From Campylobacteraceae bacterium (GTDB lineage: Bacteria > Campylobacterota > Campylobacteria > Campylobacterales > BB28): a DNA stretch of 49,987 nucleotides. The position numbers and the translations under genes are program-made. The stretch is from assembly GCA_016744535.1 (NCBI GenBank), contig JADGEE010000009.1, forward strand, positions 1-49,987, read 5' to 3'. This document shows positions 44,623-49,987 of this stretch, in pieces (within the stretch, counting starts at the first letter, position 1; the number at the start of each line of letters is the position of its first letter). The notes beneath the pieces are model-generated. The model searched no databases, was not told the origin of the DNA, and was given only the letters and a program-made list of their open reading frames with translations.

Positions 44623-46161
44623 ATGAGGATATTAATTTTAGAAAATTCTAAATTTACAAGTACGGCATTAAAAGAACACTTTTTAGAAAGAGATAAAAAT
44701 ATAAAAATTTATCAAGCATTTTCATTAAAAGAGTCAAAAAATATTTTAAATACTAAAGAGATTGATTTTATAATTTCCAATTTAATTTTAGCAGATGGAG
44801 AAAATGAGTATTTAATAAGACAATTAAAAAGTTATTCTGAAGCAAAAATAATGGTTTTAACATCAGAAGATAGAGATAGTAAAAGAGAAAAACTTTTTAA
44901 ACTAGGTGTGCTTGATTATTTTTCCAAAACAAACCCATTAAATTTTGTAGTTAATGAAGTTATGAAAGTGATAGAACAATATCTAAGAAATGAAAATATT
45001 ACTATTCTTGTTGTAGATGATTCAAAATTAGTTGTAGGTTATGTAAAAAATATTTTTGAAAATAGAAATTATAAAGTACTTAGAGCTTTAAATGGTGAAG
45101 AAGCATTAGATATACTAAACCATAATCATACAGATATAATGATACTTGATTTAGATATGCCAATTTTATCAGGTTCAAGTGTAATTAAAAAAGTTAGAAA
45201 AAATGATAATTTTTTAGATTTGCCAATAATTGTTTTATCTGCTATAACAAATAAAGATGTGATTTCTGATGCTTTAAAAAATGGAGCTAATGAGTATATT
45301 TTAAAACCATTTTCAGTTGAAACATTAATTTTAAAAACAGAAATGTTTATCTCTATGAGTTACAATCAAAGAGAATTACAAGCACAAAAAGATAAAATTA
45401 CTGATAGTATAAAATTTGCTTCAATTATTCAAAATTCAATATTACCAAATCAAAACTCAATTAATAGAACTTTAAAAGATAACTTTATAATTTGGGAACC
45501 TAAAGATATTGTAGGTGGAGATATATATCAATTTGAAAAAGTTACTAATGGGTTTTTAATTATAATTATTGATTGTATTGGACACGGAGTTGCTGGAGCT
45601 TTTATGACAATGGTAACAAAAACAGCTTTAAATACAATAATTAATAGTGAAAATTATAATAATCCTGCACTTATTTTACAAAAATTAAATAAAAAAATAA
45701 AAACTACTCTAAATCAAGATAAAGAGTATTCAGTTAGTAATGCAGGACTTGACGGAGGAATTTTGTATATTGATGAATTAAATAAAAAAGCACGATTTGC
45801 AAGTGCTAAAACTACTCTTTTTTATGTTCAAAATGATAAATTAAATACTATAAAAGGTGATAGAATTTCTATTGGGTATAAAGATTCAGATATAAATTTT
45901 GAATTTAACAATTATGAAGTAGATATAATAAATGATACATATTTTTATATTTCAACTGATGGATTAATTGACCAAAATGGTGGAAGAAAGGGTTTACCTT
46001 TTGGAAAAAAAAGAGTCCAAGAGTTATTAAATAAAAATTATAAATTTTCATTTAAAGAGCAAAAAGAGAAAATATTAAGTGAATTAATAAATTATCAAAA
46101 TAGAGAAGAGAGAAATGATGATTTAACTATGATTGGTTTTAAATTAAGTGCCAGTCAATAA
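44623..46161 (+). CDS. Response regulator with two receivers and PP2C (RsbU/SpoIIE) phosphatase
   Basis: A 512-residue output protein of a partner-switching type. The first receiver (1-120) has FIISNLILADG, where Asn replaces the phospho-acceptor Asp. The second (about 127-245) is complete, with VVDDSK, MILDLDMP, LSA and LKPFS. A short coiled coil (about 250-275) leads to a PP2C-type Ser/Thr phosphatase with IVGGDIYQ, IDCIGHGVAGAFM and RNDDLTMIGF supplying the metal-binding Asp residues. The usual 'DGHG' is 'CIGHG', a common variant. The likely target is an anti-anti-sigma (STAS) protein, but none is adjacent. It stands alone, divergent from the tRNA cluster. Confidence 0.88.
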   Translation: MRILILENSKFTSTALKEHFLERDKNIKIYQAFSLKESKNILNTKEIDFIISNLILADGENEYLIRQLKSYSEAKIMVLTSEDRDSKREKLFKLGVLDYFSKTNPLNFVVNEVMKVIEQYLRNENITILVVDDSKLVVGYVKNIFENRNYKVLRALNGEEALDILNHNHTDIMILDLDMPILSGSSVIKKVRKNDNFLDLPIIVLSAITNKDVISDALKNGANEYILKPFSVETLILKTEMFISMSYNQRELQAQKDKITDSIKFASIIQNSILPNQNSINRTLKDNFIIWEPKDIVGGDIYQFEKVTNGFLIIIIDCIGHGVAGAFMTMVTKTALNTIINSENYNNPALILQKLNKKIKTTLNQDKEYSVSNAGLDGGILYIDELNKKARFASAKTTLFYVQNDKLNTIKGDRISIGYKDSDINFEFNNYEVDIINDTYFYISTDGLIDQNGGRKGLPFGKKRVQELLNKNYKFSFKEQKEKILSELINYQNREERNDDLTMIGFKLSASQ

Positions 46162-46201
46162 TATAATGAACTAAAAAATCAAGATATATAAAAAATTAAT
46201 T

Positions 46202-47581
46202 TTATAGACCCATCTTAAATGGATTTAAGATATTATTTGGATCAAATGCTTTTTTAATACTTTTAAATAGTGCCATCTCTGCATCACTAAAGGCTAAATA
46301 CATAAATGGAGCTTTTGCTATTCCTATTCCGTGTTCACCACTTAGTGTTCCACCTAATTCAACCGCAAGTTTAAAAACATCTTCAATTGCTTTATGTCCA
46401 ATTTCAACTTCGGCTGGAGAGTTGTGTTTAACCATTACATTTGTATGTACATTTCCATCACCTGTATGACCAAAACAAGGTATTTTTAAATTATATTTTT
46501 GAGAAATTTTAGCAATTTCACTTAGTAGTTTCGGAAGTTCTGCTCTCGGAACTGTAATATCTTCATTTAACTTTTTATCTCCATAAACAGATAGTGCTGG
46601 AGATGCGTTTCTTCTTGCAAACCAAATATCATCAACTTCTTGTTTATCTTTTGCAATTTTAAAATTTTGACAACTATTTTCATTAAAAATTTTCTCTAAA
46701 GCTTTCAGTTGATAATCAAGTTGTTCTTTTACATCTCCATCAATATCACTTATTAAAATTGCTCCCGCATCAATTGGAAGACCTTTACTAAATTTCTCTT
46801 CAACTGCTCTAATTGTTAAATTATCTAAAAATTCCATTGCAACTGGTGTAATTCCGCTAGCCATAGTTTTATAAACTGCATTCATAGCATCATTTACACT
46901 TTTAAAAGTTCCCATTACAGTTTCACTAAGTTTTGGTTTTGCAATTAAACGAAGAGTTATTTCAGTTGTTACAGCAAGTGTACCTTCACTTGCAATTAAA
47001 ATCCCTGCGGTGTTGTATCCAGCCACATCTTTAATAGTCTTTTTTCCAGCTCGAATAACTTCACCATTTGGTAAAACAGCTCTCATAGCTAATACAAAAT
47101 CTTTTGTAATTCCATATTTGGCAGCCCTCATTCCACCAGCATTTTCATTTACATTTCCACCAATTGTAGAGTAGTCTTGACTAGCTGGGTCTGGTGGATA
47201 AAACAGTCCTATCTCTTCAACTGCTTTTTGTAAATCTCTATTTACAACACCAGGTTGAACAACAGCTACTAAATTTTTAGTATCAATTTCTAAAATTTTA
47301 TTCATATGTTTCTCAAATGCTAAAATAATTCCACCTTTTGAAGGTAATGCCCCACCAGTAAAACCACTCCCTGCACCTCTTGGAACGATGACTATTTTAT
47401 GTTCATTACAATATTTTAAAATTTCACTTATATCATTTTCGTCTCTTGGAAAAATCACAGCATCTGGCTCAAACCTCTCTCTTGTTGCATCATAAGAGTA
47501 AGCTAATTTATGTGCTTTATCACTATAAACATTCTCTCTACCTACAAGTTTTTCAAATCTTCGTATATGTTTACTTTCCAT
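46202..47581 (-). CDS. FAD-linked oxidase, GlcD/D-lactate dehydrogenase type
   Basis: A 459-residue FAD-binding oxidase of the GlcD/DLD family, which oxidises 2-hydroxy acids such as glycolate or D-lactate. The FAD segment has VVPRGAGSGFTGGALP, PPDPASQDYSTIGGNVNENAGGMRA and GYNTAGIL; the C-terminal part has CFGHTGDGNVHTN and SGEHGIG with catalytic histidines. The ATG at 47581 is chosen because AGAGG lies 9 bases upstream; a TTG nine bases earlier touches that site. Partner subunits GlcE/GlcF are not nearby, so a single-subunit or quinone-linked enzyme is likely. Glycolate against D-lactate specificity is not decidable here. Confidence 0.87.
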   Translation of the reverse strand: MESKHIRRFEKLVGRENVYSDKAHKLAYSYDATRERFEPDAVIFPRDENDISEILKYCNEHKIVIVPRGAGSGFTGGALPSKGGIILAFEKHMNKILEIDTKNLVAVVQPGVVNRDLQKAVEEIGLFYPPDPASQDYSTIGGNVNENAGGMRAAKYGITKDFVLAMRAVLPNGEVIRAGKKTIKDVAGYNTAGILIASEGTLAVTTEITLRLIAKPKLSETVMGTFKSVNDAMNAVYKTMASGITPVAMEFLDNLTIRAVEEKFSKGLPIDAGAILISDIDGDVKEQLDYQLKALEKIFNENSCQNFKIAKDKQEVDDIWFARRNASPALSVYGDKKLNEDITVPRAELPKLLSEIAKISQKYNLKIPCFGHTGDGNVHTNVMVKHNSPAEVEIGHKAIEDVFKLAVELGGTLSGEHGIGIAKAPFMYLAFSDAEMALFKSIKKAFDPNNILNPFKMGL

Positions 47582-47681
47582 TAATTCCAACCTCTTTAAA
47601 ACTTTTTAAAATTATAACAATATTTTACTTTTTTTTCTTAGATTTAAATAGTACCATCCATTTAGTAAAATCTACTTAACA

Positions 47682-47764
47682 AAATAAAGTGATATTTTTG
47701 TGATAAAGAGTATTAAATTTTTGTAAATTTTCATACTAAATATCATAAAAATATCACTTTATTT
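47682..47764. repeat. Large inverted repeat carrying divergent TATCA-repeat sites
   Basis: Arms of 24 bases (47682-47705 and 47741-47764) are inverted copies with one mismatch, and AGTAT/ATACT pairs inside the loop. Each arm contains a TATCA-N6-TATCA site, one reading toward the PUD-like gene and one toward the FAD oxidase. It lies in the 247-base divergent intergenic region. It could be a divergent operator or a cruciform; no target-site duplication suggesting a mobile element was seen. Confidence 0.8.
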
Positions 47765-47773
47765 ATTTATAAT
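47741..47773 (+). promoter_or_regulatory. Promoter with TATCA direct repeat, copy B
   Basis: TATCATAAAAATATCA (47741-47756), then 11 bases, then TATAAT (47768-47773). Over 34 bases 28 match copy A. A perfect 8-base stem-loop (TATCAAAA/TTTTGATA, 47782-47802) follows at the expected transcript start. The ATG is at 47829 with AAAGGA upstream. Confidence 0.6.
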
Positions 47774-47828
47774 AACCTCAGTATCAAAAATAAATTTTGA
47801 TATAAATTAAACTTTTAAAGGATATAAT

Positions 47829-48221
47829 ATGGGTTTTGGTGGACCTGGTCTATTTACCGTTTACAACTCTTCTAAGTTAAATATCAAAAAAATAAGGCTA
47901 TCACATTTTTTATCAGGAAAAGAATATGCTGATAGAAGTGAAATAGTACTTTTAGATGAATTAAAAAGTGGTGCAAAAAGTAGTGAAAAATATACTTTTC
48001 ATTCTTATGACGGAAAAACTGATCATTGGTGTATAGAGTTTGTAAATGAGAAAGGTGCTTGGATGAGTGGTAATCTTAAGAAAAGTATGAAAGCAGACTA
48101 TAAGTCAGGTGATTATGAGTTAAAGATAACAGATAAAAAATTTACTGTAACTTGTGTAAAGAAAGATGGCTCGACTACTTCAGACTCTAAAGATATTAAG
48201 ATTTTAGATGAAATAATTTAG
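47829..48221 (+). CDS. Small beta-sandwich protein, PUD1/2-like (tentative)
   Basis: A 130-residue protein without signal peptide or membrane span. The pattern VYNSSKLNIKKIRLSH, then a Leu-x-x-Leu-x-Ser-Gly-Ala-x-Ser turn, then a Asp-His-Trp strand (TDHWCIEFVN) and a Lys-rich end resembles the PUD1/PUD2 (up-regulated in daf-2) and aegerolysin-like beta-sandwich families. Two cysteines are present. The match is by eye and weak; bacterial members have no agreed role. The gene has its own TATCA-repeat promoter, a 5' stem-loop and a strong terminator, so it is a single-gene unit. Otherwise it should be read as a hypothetical protein. Confidence 0.55.
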   Translation: MGFGGPGLFTVYNSSKLNIKKIRLSHFLSGKEYADRSEIVLLDELKSGAKSSEKYTFHSYDGKTDHWCIEFVNEKGAWMSGNLKKSMKADYKSGDYELKITDKKFTVTCVKKDGSTTSDSKDIKILDEII

Positions 48222-48228
48222 CTAACTT

Positions 48229-48266
48229 AATAATATAAAAAAGAGTTTATTCTTTTTTATATTATT
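48229..48266. terminator. 16-bp perfect-stem terminator
   Basis: A perfect 16-base stem (48229-48244 with 48251-48266) and a 6-base loop lie between the convergent PUD-like gene and the ferredoxin gene. The A-run/T-run in the arms gives a T-rich end in both directions, so it should act bidirectionally. Confidence 0.8.
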
Positions 48267-48276
48267 TCATATAATT

Positions 48277-49317
48277 TTAAACTTCACTAGCTAATTTAAA
48301 TATATCGCTAAAATCATCTTTAAACTCCGCACATCTACTACAAATTAATTCACCGCCTTTATATGAAAATGGCATTCTACACTCTGTACAAGTTTTTATA
48401 TCATGAGCTATTAAGACTTTTGCTCTATTTAATACAAAATCAACTAAATCGACTTCAGATATATTTTTAATTGATTTATATTTACAAATCTCATTACAGA
48501 TATTGCAATTTACACATTTAGATAATTGAAATAAAATTGTACTTCCTCCAGTATCTTTAAAGAGTGCATCACTTGGACAAAATTCTACACATTCATTACA
48601 ATTTATACAACTGTTTTCTATAATTTTATCTATCAAAAAACTATAATTTTCTACTTTTGTAACTTTTAAATCTTCTATAATTTCTTCTAATGCTCTATTT
48701 AATAACTCTCTCTTTAGTGGAACTCTTTTTAAATAATTATCTTTTATAACTTCTTTTTCGTCACTATTTAAGTTTGCTTTATCTAAAAATTTTGAAAATA
48801 GATATCTTCTTTTATTAATTTCAATATCTGTTTTAATTAAAATTTCTTTTTTTATCTCTAAATCTTTTAAGAATCTATTTGAATTTTTAATTATATTTTC
48901 TATTTGAGTTTGTATTTTTGAGTTTTTATTAACTTCACAATCTTTACATTTTGATAAATCACAACTTAACTCTCTATTTTTTAGTGCCATATATATTAAA
49001 TGATGCTCGTCAAAAATTGCTAAACAAGGAATGTTCTTTTGACAAGTTAAAAGCTCTTCCTTATTATTAAGTGAAAAATCTATTTCATCAAAACTCTCTA
49101 GCGATAAAGCCTCACTTGGGCAAATTCCAACACAGCCACCACAGTTACTACACTTATCTGTAAACAAATTTAATTTTCCTCTAACAAGTGCTAACGCATT
49201 TTCTGAACATATATTAATACAAAAATTACAACTATTGTGAAAATAGTCATTTCTTAAACATTTTAACTTATTAAATTTAAAAAGCGGTGTTTTTTGAATA
49301 TGTTCACTTAGACTCAT
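48277..49317 (-). CDS. Multi-cluster 4Fe-4S ferredoxin-type protein
   Basis: A 346-residue iron-sulfur protein. CxxCxxCxxxC sets are seen at 56-66, 237-247 and 268-278, with a variant set near 20-37 (C20, C30, C33, C37). A further Cys group lies at 119-127. The C-terminus has CxxC...CxxC (310/313 and 326/329), a likely zinc ribbon. Cysteine layout suggests about four [4Fe-4S] clusters. No signal peptide is seen, so it is cytoplasmic. It overlaps the TorD-like gene by 14 bases. That pairing is typical of accessory genes of molybdopterin oxidoreductases (formate dehydrogenase or nitrate/TMAO reductase), so the protein may feed electrons to, or assist, such an enzyme encoded beyond the window. 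Confidence 0.8.
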   Translation of the reverse strand: MSLSEHIQKTPLFKFNKLKCLRNDYFHNSCNFCINICSENALALVRGKLNLFTDKCSNCGGCVGICPSEALSLESFDEIDFSLNNKEELLTCQKNIPCLAIFDEHHLIYMALKNRELSCDLSKCKDCEVNKNSKIQTQIENIIKNSNRFLKDLEIKKEILIKTDIEINKRRYLFSKFLDKANLNSDEKEVIKDNYLKRVPLKRELLNRALEEIIEDLKVTKVENYSFLIDKIIENSCINCNECVEFCPSDALFKDTGGSTILFQLSKCVNCNICNEICKYKSIKNISEVDLVDFVLNRAKVLIAHDIKTCTECRMPFSYKGGELICSRCAEFKDDFSDIFKLASEV

Positions 49318-49870
49318 TTGTCATACTCACTAATAAATCGTAATCAGATATTATAAATTCAGCTGTAAAATCAAATAAGTCTTTAAAAAATGGCGTTTTT
49401 GCCATAGTTTTACAACCTAATAGATATTGAGGAATCCACTCTAAAAGATGCTGTTTTAAAAACCTCTTTTGTGTTTTAATATCCTCTTTCATTACAAGAT
49501 TTTGCATAAAACCAAATTCAATAGAGATATGGTCAGGCGTTTGAATATGAGTATTTAACATATTAACATCATATCCGTGAGAAAAGTAAAACTGTACTAC
49601 TGGATTTTGAAGTCCAACTAAAACATCATTTTTATTATCAATTACAGAGGATTCAATAGGTTGTGCATTCATTAAAAATATTGTCGTAAAATCTATATTA
49701 ATCTCTTCTAATAACAATTCAGGAGTGTTGTTATCAAACCACTCTTTAGTATCTATTCCAATTAAGTCTAAAATTTGTGAATTTGATTTTAACTCATTTA
49801 AAGTTTTTACATCTAATACATCTGAAAAGAATTTTGATAACATTGCGTAAATTTGTGCTCTTTGATTCAT
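49304..49870 (-). CDS. TorD/DmsD-family molybdoenzyme chaperone
   Basis: A 188-residue all-helical protein. The pattern RAQIYAMLSKFFSDVLD at the start and the TPDHISIEFGFMQNLV helix near the middle (PDHIxxEL signature) are characteristic of TorD-like redox-enzyme maturation chaperones. Such proteins bind the twin-arginine leader of a molybdopterin oxidoreductase until the cofactor is inserted. The client is not in the window. It is the first gene of a two-gene overlap with the ferredoxin gene. ATG start. Confidence 0.8.
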   Translation of the reverse strand: MNQRAQIYAMLSKFFSDVLDVKTLNELKSNSQILDLIGIDTKEWFDNNTPELLLEEINIDFTTIFLMNAQPIESSVIDNKNDVLVGLQNPVVQFYFSHGYDVNMLNTHIQTPDHISIEFGFMQNLVMKEDIKTQKRFLKQHLLEWIPQYLLGCKTMAKTPFFKDLFDFTAEFIISDYDLLVSMTNESK

Positions 49871-49894
49871 TAATTATCCTAAATTTTTTAAGCA

Positions 49895-49900
49895 ATTATA
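49895..49900 (-). promoter_or_regulatory. -10 box for the TorD-ferredoxin unit
   Basis: A minus-strand TATAAT lies 25 bases before the TorD ATG, followed by an AGGAT ribosome-binding site. The remaining 87 bases to the window end hold no gene that I can see on either strand. Confidence 0.4.
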
Positions 49901-49987
49901 ATCAAATCTTTTTAAATAGTGCTTATTAAATTTTAATTAAATAAATTAACTTATTATTTAATAAACTATTATAGGAAATAGTTATAT

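Overview
The window is one contiguous piece of a very AT-rich bacterial chromosome, most likely from the Campylobacterota (Epsilonproteobacteria). The evidence is the rplK-rplA-rplJ-rplL-rpoB-rpoC block with rpoB and rpoC unfused (fused in Helicobacter and Wolinella), a fused ispDF next to an HP1021-like orphan response regulator, an epsilon-type CheZ, a DUF3972-like gene, and a MutS with a C-terminal HNH nuclease (MutS7 type). An Arcobacter- or Sulfurimonas-like organism is plausible; the genus cannot be fixed from sequence reading alone. Coding density is high, no stretch over 300 bases lacks a gene, and no insertion sequence, CRISPR array, rRNA or integrase was seen.

Layout. 1-5410 (+): two PAS/GGDEF diguanylate cyclases with near-identical C-termini (the first is cut by the window edge), an agmatine deiminase and a receiver-like protein of unknown role. 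5456-8849 (+): a MOSC protein, a HemY-type protoporphyrinogen oxidase and a secreted PrcB-like protein. 8887-11165 (-): glutamine synthetase and a PHP phosphatase. 11260-16956 (+): CheZ, a U32 peptidase family protein, an AAA ATPase plus TOPRIM-like pair with overlapping ends, purE, a DUF3972-like protein, a DUF89 protein and a glutaredoxin. 16978-20643 (-): smpB, a degenerate ATP-sulfurylase homologue, the HP1021-like regulator and ispDF, which appears to start at CTG. 20715-24189 (+): MutS7 and a holin-like membrane protein. 24215-25065 (-): a ThiF/MoeB-like protein and xseB. 25170-27549 (+): a GAF histidine kinase and an HI0933-family flavoprotein.

The region 44423 down to 27593 (-) is one long translation/transcription block: tRNA-Thr, Tyr, Gly, Thr, tuf, rpmG, tRNA-Trp, secE, nusG, rplK, rplA, rplJ, rplL, rpoB, rpoC, rpsL, rpsG, fusA. 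A perfect-consensus sigma70 promoter precedes it, and hairpins lie between several genes. After it come a REC-REC-PP2C phosphatase (+), a GlcD-like FAD oxidase (-), a small PUD1/2-like protein (+), and a multi-cluster ferredoxin with a TorD-like chaperone (-).

The observations I rate highest are: (1) three unrelated orphan genes (7710, 23692, 47829) share a promoter made of TATCA-N6-TATCA, then exactly 11 bases, then a -10 box. This is the layout of a PhoB/OmpR-type activated promoter, and it suggests an undescribed regulon. (2) A compact AAA ATPase/TOPRIM gene pair resembles a split OLD or PARIS-like defence module but sits in a housekeeping operon. (3) MutS carries its own HNH nuclease. (4) ispDF needs a non-canonical CTG start to keep its CTP-binding motif. 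(5) An ATP-sulfurylase-like protein has lost its substrate-binding motif and is translationally coupled to an atypical response regulator.
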